DNA of 64,000 nucleotides, from NCBI GenBank assembly GCA_002360535.1, contig DEQR01000055.1, positions 7,209 through 71,208 of the forward strand, given 5' to 3'. Every line of letters starts with the position of its first letter. The first letter of the stretch is position 1. The translations under genes and the position numbers were made by a program. The notes below the pieces were generated by a model. It made no database searches. It was not told the origin of the DNA and saw nothing but the letters and a program-made list of their open reading frames with translations. Positions 28,214 through 36,900 of this stretch are shown here, one piece after another. Source of the DNA: Thiobacillus sp. UBA3361 (GTDB lineage: Bacteria > Pseudomonadota > Gammaproteobacteria > Burkholderiales > Thiobacillaceae).

Positions 28214-28240
28214 AAGAGGGCCGCAAGGCCCTCTTTTTTT
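28214..28240 (+). terminator. Rho-independent terminator after the DUF11 gene
   Basis: GAGGGCC (28216-28222), a GCAA loop and GGCCCTC (28227-28233) form a perfect 7-bp stem followed by seven T. It ends the DUF11 transcript before sfsA. Confidence 0.92.
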
Positions 28241-28273
28241 CCAAGGGGCCAACCCGCATATCCTGGGCCGGCC

Positions 28274-28975
28274 ATGCGACTTCCCCCCCTTCATCCCGGC
28301 ACGCTGATCCGCCGCTACCAGCGTTTCCTGGCCGACGCGCAGTTGGACGGCGGCGAGCGGGTCACGGCCCATTGTCCCAACACCGGTTCCATGCTGGGCC
28401 TGAATGCGCCCGGCAGCCGGGTCTGGCTGTCGGCGGCGGATAAACCGGGAAGAAAGCTGGCCTGGACCTGGGAACTGGCGGAGGCCGGCCCGGGCGTGCC
28501 GGTGGGTGTGCATACCGGCCGTGCCAACGGCCTGGTGCGGGAGGCCCTGCTGGCCGGACTGCTGCCGGAGCTGTCCGGCTTCACGGCCATCCGAGCCGAG
28601 ACCAGGACGGGCGCTCACAGTCGCATCGATCTGCAACTGGTCTATAACGACCGCATTGCCTGGGTGGAGGTCAAGAACGTCACGGCCGCGGTGCGCGGTG
28701 GTTCGGGCTACTTCCCGGACGCGGTGAGCACGCGGGCGGTCAGGCACCTGGATGAACTGTCGCAACGGGTGCGGGCGGGCGACCGGGCCGTCCTGGTGTT
28801 CTGCGTGCAGCGTCATGATGTCCGGCAAGTGCGGCCGGCGGATCACATCGACCCAGCCTTCGGCCATGCCCTGCGGCAGGCGGTGGGGCATGGTGTCGAA
28901 CTCTATGCCTTGGGCGCCAGGGTCAGCCCCGAGCGCATCGAACTCGAACGGCGTCTGGCCATCGGTCTCGATTAG
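28274..28975 (+). CDS. sfsA: DNA/RNA nuclease SfsA
   Basis: A 233-aa cytoplasmic protein matching SfsA. It opens with an N-terminal RYQRFLAD and CPNTGSMLGL, then has the nuclease core AETRTGAHSRIDL and WVEVKNVTA, and SGYFPDAVSTRAVRHL as the signature. SfsA was named from sugar fermentation stimulation and is now considered a nuclease of the endonuclease-like fold with the D-ExK catalytic set visible here. Length is normal. The methyltransferase gene follows after 11 bp. Confidence 0.93.
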   Translation: MRLPPLHPGTLIRRYQRFLADAQLDGGERVTAHCPNTGSMLGLNAPGSRVWLSAADKPGRKLAWTWELAEAGPGVPVGVHTGRANGLVREALLAGLLPELSGFTAIRAETRTGAHSRIDLQLVYNDRIAWVEVKNVTAAVRGGSGYFPDAVSTRAVRHLDELSQRVRAGDRAVLVFCVQRHDVRQVRPADHIDPAFGHALRQAVGHGVELYALGARVSPERIELERRLAIGLD

Positions 28976-28986
28976 AGGAGGAGGAC

Positions 28987-30126
28987 ATGCGGGCCACGGC
29001 GGCGGAATCCGGCACCAACGTCATCGCCACCCTGGATTGGCAAAGCGGCACGGCACGCCACAGGGACAGCCTGTTTCTGCCCCGCTCCGCCCTTCAGGCG
29101 GATAGCCAACTGGCCGCTGCCGCCGGGCAATTGGACGCCGGCCCGATACACCTGGATGCCGGCCGCTGGCTGCAACCCCGGGGTGAACCGGTGACACGCC
29201 TACCCGCCGATGCCTTCCGTCTGAAACACTTCCCCCAGCCCGGCCGCTTTTTTCCCCGGCTGGCCTTCACCGGGCTGGCGTCGGGCCCGCGGGACTTCCG
29301 CCCCTGCCGAGTCCTGGGGGTGGGCGACGGGCAGCTGAAGGTGGACGTCAATCACCCCCTGGCCGTCTACGGGGCGGAGCTGACCCTGAGGGCCTCATCG
29401 GCGGACCCGGTGCCCGGCCGTTTCCGGCAACTTCTGGAAGGCACCGGCATGCAGGCCCCGCCGGCCGACGGCCAGGCCTGTTATTTGCCCGCCGGGGCCT
29501 GCGACCGCCTGGACGAATCCGGGGATGCCGGCTTCTACGCCCAGCCCCGGCTGGTGCACCATCTGGATGCCGTCTGCCGGGCGCATATCGAGACCCTGCA
29601 CGGCACCTTCCTGGCCCCGGGCATGGCGGTGCTGGACCTCATGTCCAGCTGGGTCAGCCACCTGCCCGCCGAAATCCCCGCCGGCCTGAGCCTGACCGGT
29701 CTGGGCATGAACCCCGAGGAACTGGAGGCCAATCCCCGGCTGGACCGCCGCGTCTGCCACGACCTCAACCGGCAGCCCTGGCTGCCCTTTCCCGACCGGG
29801 CCTTCGACCTGGTCCTATGCACCGCCTCGGTGGAGTACCTGGTCCATCCCCGGAGCGTGCTGGCGGACGTGGGGCGGGTGTTGCGTCCGGGCGGCCGATG
29901 CGTGATCACCTTCAGCGACCGCTGGTTCCTCCCCAAAGCCATCCGCGTCTGGGGCGAGCTGCATCCCTTCGAACGCCTCGGCCTGGTGCTGTGGCTGATG
30001 GAAGAAGCAGGATTCACCGACCTGCGCACCCGGAGCCTGCGCGGGCTGAAACGGCCGGCCGACGACAAGTACGCGGCGCAGCGGGAATACAGCGACCCCC
30101 TGTTCGCCGTTTGGGGCGGGGTCTGA
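28987..30126 (+). CDS. SAM-dependent methyltransferase with N-terminal SlyD-like segment
   Basis: A 379-aa two-part protein. The C-terminal part (about 205-379) is a class I methyltransferase: VLDLMSSWVSHLP is the SAM-binding strand, FDLVLCTASVEYL the motif-4 region and LRPGGRCVITFSDRW the following strand. The N-terminal part (1-140) ends in VGDGQLKVDVNHPLAVYGA, which resembles the NHPLAG strand of SlyD-type FKBP prolyl isomerases, although the rest of that fold is hard to see. AGGAGGAGG directly before the ATG supports the start. The target of methylation is unknown. It follows sfsA by 11 bp. Confidence 0.72.
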   Translation: MRATAAESGTNVIATLDWQSGTARHRDSLFLPRSALQADSQLAAAAGQLDAGPIHLDAGRWLQPRGEPVTRLPADAFRLKHFPQPGRFFPRLAFTGLASGPRDFRPCRVLGVGDGQLKVDVNHPLAVYGAELTLRASSADPVPGRFRQLLEGTGMQAPPADGQACYLPAGACDRLDESGDAGFYAQPRLVHHLDAVCRAHIETLHGTFLAPGMAVLDLMSSWVSHLPAEIPAGLSLTGLGMNPEELEANPRLDRRVCHDLNRQPWLPFPDRAFDLVLCTASVEYLVHPRSVLADVGRVLRPGGRCVITFSDRWFLPKAIRVWGELHPFERLGLVLWLMEEAGFTDLRTRSLRGLKRPADDKYAAQREYSDPLFAVWGGV

Positions 30127-30202
30127 CCGGATCGCCCCTGTTGCGGGGTCCGCTGCCGGGCATTGTTATACTGCCGGCTGTCCGTCCTTACGCCTCTCGT
30201 CT

Positions 30203-31519
30203 GTGTTCCGCCCCCACATCCCGCAAAGTTTTTTTCGCCTGGCCCCGGTGCTGGCCCTGCCCCTCCTGCTCGGACTGAGCGCCTGCGCCGTCCTCCAGCC
30301 CGCTTCTCCCCCGTCGCCGCCACCAGCCTCGTCCCTGCCGCCGTCTCCGCCGCCGGTCACCTCCCCCGGCAGCACCGCGCCCGCCGTTTCAACCCCTTCA
30401 CCCGCCGCGACGACAACGGCGGAACCGGCCCAGCCCTTGCCCCTGACCTGGCTCACGCCCGTGCGCTACGGCGACCTGCCGGCCTGGCGCGATGACGACC
30501 TGACCTTGGCCTGGCAGGCCTTCCAGCAATCCTGCCGCGGCCTGCGCGGCCAGGCTGCCTGGACGGCGGTCTGCCAGGCGGCGGAACAACTGGCCCTGCC
30601 CGACGCGGGCAACGCCCGCGCCTTCTTTGAACAGCATTTCACGCCTTACCAGGTGCGGCAGGCCGAAGGCGGCACCGAAGGGCTGGTCACCGGCTATTAC
30701 GAGCCCCTGCTGCGGGGCAGCCGATACCCGACCCATAACTACCGTTACGCCCTATACGGCCAGCCGGACGACCTGCTGGTGGTGGACTTGGCCGGTCTCT
30801 ACCCGGAGCTGAAGAATCTGCGCCTGCGCGGCCGCCTGCAGGGAAACCGGGTGGTGCCCTACTTCAGCCGCACCGAGATCGACAATGGCCAGGCCCCCCT
30901 GCGCGGCAAGGAACTGCTCTGGGTGGACGATCCTGTGGAACTGTTCTTCCTGCAGATACAGGGGTCCGGTCGGGTGCGCCTGGAAACCGGCGAGATGGTG
31001 CGCGTCGGCTACGCCGACCAGAACGGCCATCCCTACCGTTCCATCGGCAAGTGGCTGGTGGACCAGGGCGAGCTGACCCTGGACAAGGCCTCCATGCAGG
31101 GCATCAAGGACTGGGCGGTGCGCAACCCGGACAAGCTGGCGGATCTGCTGCGCACCAACCCCAGCTATGTCTTCTTCCGCGAGCTGCCCAACGGCCTCGG
31201 CGGCCCCTTGGGTGCCCTGGGCGTGCCCCTGACGGCCGGACGCAGCATCGCTGTCGATCCGCGGGCGATACCCCTCGGCGCGCCGGTCTGGCTGGCCACC
31301 ACCTGGCCCTATTCCAGCGAACCCCTCGTTCGGCTGGTCATGGCCCAGGACACGGGCGGAGCCATCCGCGGCAACGTGCGCGCCGATTTCTTCTGGGGGT
31401 TCGGCGACGAGGCCGGTGCCAAGGCCGGCGCCATGAAACAACGCGGACGCATGTGGGTGCTGCTGCCCAAGGACTATCCCGTCAACGGCAACGCCGGCAA
31501 CAAGCTAGGCCTCAAGTAA
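30203..31519 (+). CDS. mltA: Membrane-bound lytic murein transglycosylase A
   Basis: A 438-aa outer-membrane lipoprotein, GTG start. The signal peptide ends with a lipobox (LGLSAC), so Cys at about residue 28 would be lipidated, and a Pro/Ser/Thr-rich tether of 50 residues follows. The MltA core has TGYYEPLL, LFFLQIQGSGRVRL and a C-terminal 3D domain with AQDTGGAIRGNVRADFFWG, whose Asp residues are the catalytic set. It cleaves peptidoglycan glycan strands to 1,6-anhydro-muropeptides, whose MurNAc can be recycled through the AmgK/MurU pair found in this same window. Confidence 0.93.
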   Translation: MFRPHIPQSFFRLAPVLALPLLLGLSACAVLQPASPPSPPPASSLPPSPPPVTSPGSTAPAVSTPSPAATTTAEPAQPLPLTWLTPVRYGDLPAWRDDDLTLAWQAFQQSCRGLRGQAAWTAVCQAAEQLALPDAGNARAFFEQHFTPYQVRQAEGGTEGLVTGYYEPLLRGSRYPTHNYRYALYGQPDDLLVVDLAGLYPELKNLRLRGRLQGNRVVPYFSRTEIDNGQAPLRGKELLWVDDPVELFFLQIQGSGRVRLETGEMVRVGYADQNGHPYRSIGKWLVDQGELTLDKASMQGIKDWAVRNPDKLADLLRTNPSYVFFRELPNGLGGPLGALGVPLTAGRSIAVDPRAIPLGAPVWLATTWPYSSEPLVRLVMAQDTGGAIRGNVRADFFWGFGDEAGAKAGAMKQRGRMWVLLPKDYPVNGNAGNKLGLK

Positions 31520-31538
31520 TTCCCGGGCAGGCCGTTGA
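31512..31538 (+). promoter_or_regulatory. Weak FliA (sigma-28)-like promoter before the YjfB-like gene
   Basis: TCAAGTAA, an 11-base spacer and GCCGTTGA. The spacing is exact for FliA, but only part of each box matches TAAAGTTT and GCCGATAA. It overlaps the end of mltA, and the transcript would start at or next to the ATG (31546). Confidence 0.3.
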
Positions 31539-31545
31539 TGCCCCC

Positions 31546-31728
31546 ATGGACATCTCCACCGCGCTCGGCCTGCAACTCCAGCAATCCCGGCTCGACTTGG
31601 GCATGGCCATGCTGCGTGTCCAGCACCAGACCGAGCAGACCTTGGTGAACGTCCTGGCGGAGCAGGTCCGGGCCGTGTCCGCCGCCAACCCGGAGCATCT
31701 CGGACAGCGGATCGATGCCCGAGCCTGA
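31546..31728 (+). CDS. YjfB-like putative motility protein
   Basis: A 60-aa protein (MDISTALGLQLQQSRLDLGM...) of the YjfB family of small putative motility proteins, whose members share MD-(I/V)-S near the start, a Gln-rich middle and a hydrophobic helix, and are often found in flagellar regulons. No signal peptide. It lies 26 bp after mltA, and a weak FliA-like promoter overlaps that gap. The strong FliA promoter of the pilin operon begins 51 bp after its stop. Confidence 0.62.
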   Translation: MDISTALGLQLQQSRLDLGMAMLRVQHQTEQTLVNVLAEQVRAVSAANPEHLGQRIDARA

Positions 31729-31779
31729 CCGGGCAGCAGTCCGACGCTGGTAATTTCGTACCAATTTTCCCTCTTCCCC

Positions 31780-31806
31780 TAAAGTTTCCACGGCGAACGC
31801 CGATAG
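31780..31806 (+). promoter_or_regulatory. FliA (sigma-28) promoter of the minor pilin operon
   Basis: TAAAGTTT (31780-31787), an 11-base spacer and GCCGATAG (31799-31806) match the flagellar sigma-28 consensus at 15 of 16 box positions with exact spacing. The transcript would begin near 31813, so the leader would contain the whole c-di-GMP riboswitch before pilV. Confidence 0.8.
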
Positions 31807-31846
31807 CCGGAACGGAAAGCCCGGATATATGCGGGCCAGCCCGAGG

Positions 31847-31956
31847 TCGAGATTCAAGGGCAAATCCGTCGAAAGGCGGAGACGCAAAGCCAAGGACCTA
31901 AGGTCGGGACGGGACGAAAACGCTCTCCCGACTAAGGTAGCCGGGCTGCATCTCGA
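31847..31956 (+). ncRNA. Cyclic di-GMP-I (GEMM) riboswitch
   Basis: The leader has the conserved GEMM-I core: AGGGCAAATCC, a GAAA tetraloop (31871-31874), GGAGACGCAAAGCC, CCTAAGG, and the tetraloop receptor segment GGTAGCCGGGCTGC. P1 is formed by TCGAGAT (31847-31853) with ATCTCGA (31950-31956). A second hairpin lies between CCTAAGG and the receptor. This aptamer binds c-di-GMP between the two helices. It lies about 90 bases before the pilV start. No stem with a T-run is seen between it and the ATG, so control of translation or mRNA fate is more likely than early termination. Confidence 0.92.
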
Positions 31957-32047
31957 AGCAGACAGGAAGGCGTACATCCCCCTGTTTGCAGCAGACCTTC
32001 GATCCGACCGGGCGCTCGGACAAGTTTCTGTTGCAAGGAGGCGTGCG

Positions 32048-32608
32048 ATGCCAACAACCGATTTCATCCGAATCAGCGGACCTCTGCCCCGAATCCCCCG
32101 GCTCGCCGAGGGCCAGCGGGGGCAAACCCTCATCGAGGTATTGGTGACCGTCGTCGTCATGTCGCTCGGCATGCTGGGCATGGCCGGCCTGCAGGTGCAG
32201 GCCCTGCAGGGCAACCAGCAGGCGCATCTGGATACGGTGGCCGCCAACCAGGTTCAGGACATGGCCGCACGTATCCGCGCCAATCCCGCCGGCGTCACCA
32301 CGAACAGCTACGATGCCCTGGGCGCCAGCATCCCTACCCCCGGCAAGAACTGCTACAGCCAATCCTGCACTCCCGGGGAACTGGCCGTTTTCGACCATGC
32401 CCAGTGGAATACCGCCAACACCAACCTGCTGCCCGGCGGCATGGGGAGGGTGACTGACGGGGGTGGCAACCGGTTCTGGATCGCCGTCACCTGGACGGAC
32501 AAGTCCCTTGAAGGGGAAAACGGCTGGACCACCGGCACCGATGCCGCCACCGCCTGCGGCACCCCTGCCGCCAACACGCGATGCTATTTCGTACAAGCAC
32601 AAGCCTGA
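32048..32608 (+). CDS. pilV: Type IV pilus minor pilin PilV
   Basis: A 186-aa pilin-like protein with a short leader and a class-III prepilin signal: QRGQTLIEVLVTVVVMSLG, where cleavage by PilD would fall near Gly/Gln before TLIEVL. Pilins usually have Gly at -1 and Glu at +5; here the sequence GQ-TLIEV is a slight variant. Ala/Asn-rich Cys-containing C-terminal domain follows (Cys pairs near CYSQSC and CGT...RCYF). AAGGAGG (32035-32041) supports the start. It is the first gene after the FliA promoter and riboswitch. It primes pilus assembly with PilW and PilX. Confidence 0.85.
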   Translation: MPTTDFIRISGPLPRIPRLAEGQRGQTLIEVLVTVVVMSLGMLGMAGLQVQALQGNQQAHLDTVAANQVQDMAARIRANPAGVTTNSYDALGASIPTPGKNCYSQSCTPGELAVFDHAQWNTANTNLLPGGMGRVTDGGGNRFWIAVTWTDKSLEGENGWTTGTDAATACGTPAANTRCYFVQAQA

Positions 32609-33351
32609 TGCGCCAACCGCCACAACGCCAGGGCGGCCTGTCCCTGGTGGAGCTGATGGTCGCGATCACCCTGGGGCTCACCCTGATGGCCGCCCTGGGG
32701 TACATCTTCCTGGGCAGCCGCCAGAGCTTCGTGGGCAACGACGCCGGTGCCCGGATGCAGGAGAGCGGGCGCTTCGTCATGGACGTTCTGCATCGGAACA
32801 TCGCGGAGGCCGGCTATGTGGAGATCTCGGCCGTCTTCACCGAATCCAAGGTGGCCTTCAACGGCACCCCCATCAACGGCGAGGACGGCGTCACCAGCAT
32901 GAAGACCGGTGAGCGCCTGGCCGGAACGGATTATCTGGCCGTCAGCCTGGAAACCGATGCCGACTGCCTGGGCAACGCCATCGCCGCCGGCACGGAAGCC
33001 AGCAACGAGCTCTACATCAGCGCCACCAACGAGCTGATGTGCGACGGCAGCGGCGACGCGGCTGGCGGACAAGTGGTGGCCGAAGGCGTGGAGGACCTGC
33101 AGCTGCGCTACGGCCTCGACGAGAACGGCGACGGCTCGGTGGACATCTACAAGAACCAGCCCGCCTCCGCCGCCGAATGGTCACGGGTACTGGTGGTGCA
33201 GGCCTGTGTGCTGGTGCGCTCCACCGACAACGGGGTGGTGGATACCGCCCAGACCTACCGGAACTGTGCCGGCAACGACGTCACCGCCAGCGACCGGCGC
33301 CTGCGACGCGCCTTCACCGCCGCCTTCAGCCTGCGCAACCGGGGAACCTGA
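32608..33351 (+). CDS. pilW: Type IV pilus minor pilin PilW
   Basis: A 247-aa protein. The ATG overlaps the pilV stop (TGATG). The prepilin peptidase site is RQGG/LSLVELMVAITLGLTL with Glu at +5. A long C-terminal domain contains the Cys and Gly-rich loops found in PilW. A calcium-loop-like DENGDGSVD (about residues 171-179) is visible. Minor pilin PilW joins PilV and PilX at the pilus tip with PilY1. It overlaps pilX by one base at its stop codon (TGATG). Confidence 0.88.
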   Translation: MRQPPQRQGGLSLVELMVAITLGLTLMAALGYIFLGSRQSFVGNDAGARMQESGRFVMDVLHRNIAEAGYVEISAVFTESKVAFNGTPINGEDGVTSMKTGERLAGTDYLAVSLETDADCLGNAIAAGTEASNELYISATNELMCDGSGDAAGGQVVAEGVEDLQLRYGLDENGDGSVDIYKNQPASAAEWSRVLVVQACVLVRSTDNGVVDTAQTYRNCAGNDVTASDRRLRRAFTAAFSLRNRGT

Positions 33352-33908
33352 TGACACGACCCTCCGGCATGCCCAATTCCCAACACCGGCAACACGGCGC
33401 CAGTCTTGTCGTGGCCTTGATCTTCCTGGCCGTGCTCACCCTGGTGGGCTATTCGGCCATGAATACCAGCATCCTGGAAGGCAGCATGGCCAGCCACCGG
33501 CAGGACCGCGAACGTGCCCTGCAGGCCGCCGAGATGGCCCTGCGCGATGCCCAGACCTATCTGATCAACAACATCAGCGGTCTGTCCGGCTTCAGCAAGA
33601 CCTGTGTCAACGGGCTTTGCTACAACGGTCCCCTGGGCTACGGCACCAATCCTCCCAGCGGCATGACCAATCCGGTGTGGGCGTCCAGTGGTCTGATGGA
33701 CGACAACGCCAAGACCATCACCTACGGGGAAATCACCGGCGCCACCGCCATCAGCGGCGTGGCTGCCCAACCACGCTACCTCATCGAGGGTTTCCTGAAG
33801 TGGCCGCCGGGAGAACCCGTACCCATCCCCTACTACCGCATCGTCGTGCGCGCCCAAGGCGCACGCACCAGCACCGTGGTGTGGCTGCAGGAAATCTTCC
33901 GCCTGTAA
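33351..33908 (+). CDS. pilX: Type IV pilus assembly protein PilX
   Basis: A 185-aa protein with a PilX N-terminus: HGASLVVALIFLAVLTLVGYSAMNT read in two parts, where the mature hydrophobic helix begins after Gly. The mature part has RALQAAEMALRDAQTYL, a conserved PilX helix, then a Cys-containing domain. It lacks the Glu at +5 of major pilins, as is usual for PilX. The start codon overlaps the pilW stop. It is followed after 22 bp by pilY1. Confidence 0.87.
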   Translation: MTRPSGMPNSQHRQHGASLVVALIFLAVLTLVGYSAMNTSILEGSMASHRQDRERALQAAEMALRDAQTYLINNISGLSGFSKTCVNGLCYNGPLGYGTNPPSGMTNPVWASSGLMDDNAKTITYGEITGATAISGVAAQPRYLIEGFLKWPPGEPVPIPYYRIVVRAQGARTSTVVWLQEIFRL

Positions 33909-33930
33909 CCCCACCCTCAGGAGGCAAGCC

Positions 33931-36900
33931 ATGAGAGCACCGCACGCCATCCTCACCGCCACCTTGCTGGGAATCTGGTCCGGACTCGTGTCCATGCCCG
34001 GCCAGGCCCTGAATCTGGCCACCTCACCGATGTTTACGGGCACCTCGGTGCCGCCCCTGGTCATGCTGGACATCTCCAAGGACCAGCAGCTGTTCAAGAA
34101 GGCCTACAACGACTACTCCGACCTGGACAGCGACGGCACCCCGGAGACCACCTACAAGCACAGCATCGACTACTACGGCTACTTCGACCCCTACAAGTGC
34201 TACACCTACAGCACCACCAACAACCGCTTCGAGCCCAGCAGCGTCAGCAGCACCAAGAAGTGCAGCAGCAAATGGTCCGGCAACTTCCTCAACTGGGCCT
34301 CGATGACGCGGATGGACACGGTACGTAAGCTGCTCTACGGCGGCACCCGGTCCACCGACACCGCCACCGACACGGTCCTGGAACGGGCCTACCTGCCCAC
34401 CGACGCCCACGCCTTCGCCAAGTTCTATGACGGCAGCGGTGGTGCAACGATCAGCGAAGTCACCCCATTCACCACCACGGTGACCACGCCGCCGTCCGCT
34501 ACCAGTGCCACCTCAAGGTCGGTGGGATCGGGCGACAAGACCTTCACGGTCACCCTTTCCGGCGTGGAGGTTGGCGACCAGATACGTGCGAAACGGACCA
34601 GTGACAACAACGTCTGGATGATCGGCGGCGTCACCAGCACCGCCGCCGGCAGCATTACCATCAACGTACCCGACGGCGGCTATGCCGGCAGCGGCACCTA
34701 CAGCGATTGGACGGTGGAAAACCTCAGCGGCACGGGCATCTCCATCTGCAACCTGACCAAGGGCAGCACCTCAGGCGACAACCGCTACTCCCAGTCCAAT
34801 ACCAACCCTCCCATGATGCGGGTGGCCAAGGGCAATTTCATGCTGTGGAGCGCCAATGAGCGCTGGCAGTGCTATTGGTCCGGGGAAAAATCCAACCTGC
34901 AAAGCGGCTTTACCGGCGGTTTCCGCAGTAACGGCAACCGCGCCGGCCTGTCCGGACTTAACGCCAGCGCCGAGAACCCGTCGCAAAGCACCCACGGACT
35001 TGGCAGCGGCTCGGGCACCGGCGAGTATTACGTGCGCGCCCAGGTCTGCAATTCCACCCTGCTGGGCACGGAAAAGTGCAAGGCCTACCCCAGCGGCAAC
35101 TACAAACCCATCGGCCTGTTGCAGTACTACGGCGACAGCGACCTGCTCAAGTTCGGCCTGATGACCGGCTCCTACGCCAAGAACATCTCCGGCGGCGTGC
35201 TGCGCAAGAACGTCTCCAGCTTCAGCAACGAAGTCAACGCCAGCACCAACGGCAGCTTCGTGAGCGGCGCCAACGGCATCGTGCACAACATGGACAAACT
35301 GCGCATCTATGGTTACGACTACAACGACGGCTACTACGGTGGCTCGTCGGGGGACAGTTGTACCTATCAGCAGACCGGTTTCTTGCTCTCCGGCGGCTCC
35401 GAGGCCCAGGGCCAGCCCGCCAACCAGGGCAACTGCACCAGCTGGGGCAACCCCATGTCCGAGGTCTATTACGAGTCGCTGCGTTATCTGGCCGGACAAA
35501 GCGCCACCTCGGCCTACACCTACACCAGCAGCGGCAGCAAGGACGCCGCCCTGGGCCTGACCCTGGCCAGCTGGACCGACCCCATTTCGAGCGCCAACTA
35601 CTGTGCGCCATTGAACGTGGTGCTGTTCAACGCCAGCGTATCGACGGACGACAACGACCTGGCCAGCACCACCCTGACACAGATCAACAGCGCTTCCACG
35701 CCAGCCACCCTGACCAACACCGTGGGCAGCGGCGAATCGGTCAACGGCAACAGCTGGTTCGTGGGCCGCAACGGCAGCGACAACAACGAGTTCTGCACGG
35801 CCAAGACCCTGAGCGGCCTGGGCAGTGCCGCCGGATTGTGTCCGGAAGGTCCCACCGGTCTGGGCTCCTATCTCATGTCCGGCCTGGCGCACCACGCGCG
35901 CGTCAACAAGATCCGCACCGACCTGAGCGTGCCAGCCGACGACGAAGAGTCACTGAAGGTCTCCACCTACGGTGTGCAGGTGGCCACCAACGTGCCCAAG
36001 ATCGAAGTGACCGTGAACGGTAACAAGGTCACCATCCTGCCGGCCTACCGGCTCAATTACGGCCTGGGCGGCGGCGGTGCCCTGGTGGACTTCAAGGTCG
36101 TCTCCCAGACCGCCACCAGCGGCCGCTATTACCTGAACTGGGAAGACAGCGAGATGGGGGGCGATTACGACCAGGACATGTGGGGCATCCTCAGCTACAC
36201 GGTCAGCGGCAATACCATCACCGTCACCACCGATGCGGTATCCGCCTCCACGGCCAACGGCCAGGGCTTCGGCTACATCATCAGCGGTACCACCAAGGAC
36301 GGCCCGCACTTCCACTCGGGCATCTACGATTTCGATTACACCGACCCGAGCAACGTGACGGTCAGCCCCTCCGGCTACACCAACGCCAGCGGCGGCTGCG
36401 ACGACTGCGTGATAGGCGATCCCGCCACCTCGGTCACTTACACGGTCAACGGCAACAGCGGCAGCAGCCTCAAGGATCCCCTGTGGTACGCGGCCAAATG
36501 GGGCGGCTTCAGTGAGGCCACCGGCGGCAACAATCTGCCCGACCAAACCTCGGAATGGGATGCCAAGCTCACCGACGGCACGCCGGGCAGCGACGGCCAG
36601 CCCGACAACTACTTCTTCGCCAGTAACCCCCTGGGCCTGGAGCAGGCCCTGGACCGCACCTTCACTTCCATCCTGCAAAAAGCGGCCGCCAGCGCGGTGG
36701 CCACCAGCTCGGTGTCCCTGAAGACCGACAGCCGGGTCTATCAAGCCACCTTCAACGCCAACGACTGGAGCGGCCAGATCTTTTCCTACACCATCAACAG
36801 CACCGGTGTCATCGCCGGCTCTGCGGAGTGGAACTCGGCCCTCAAGCTGGCTACCCAGGTGGGCAGCAGCACCGACACCCGGGCCATCATCACCTACGGC

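Noticed and set aside
25789..28275. 828-codon open frame opposite the DUF11 gene
   Set aside because: Composition is Gly/His/Gln-rich nonsense, as expected from the antisense of a repeat-rich gene.
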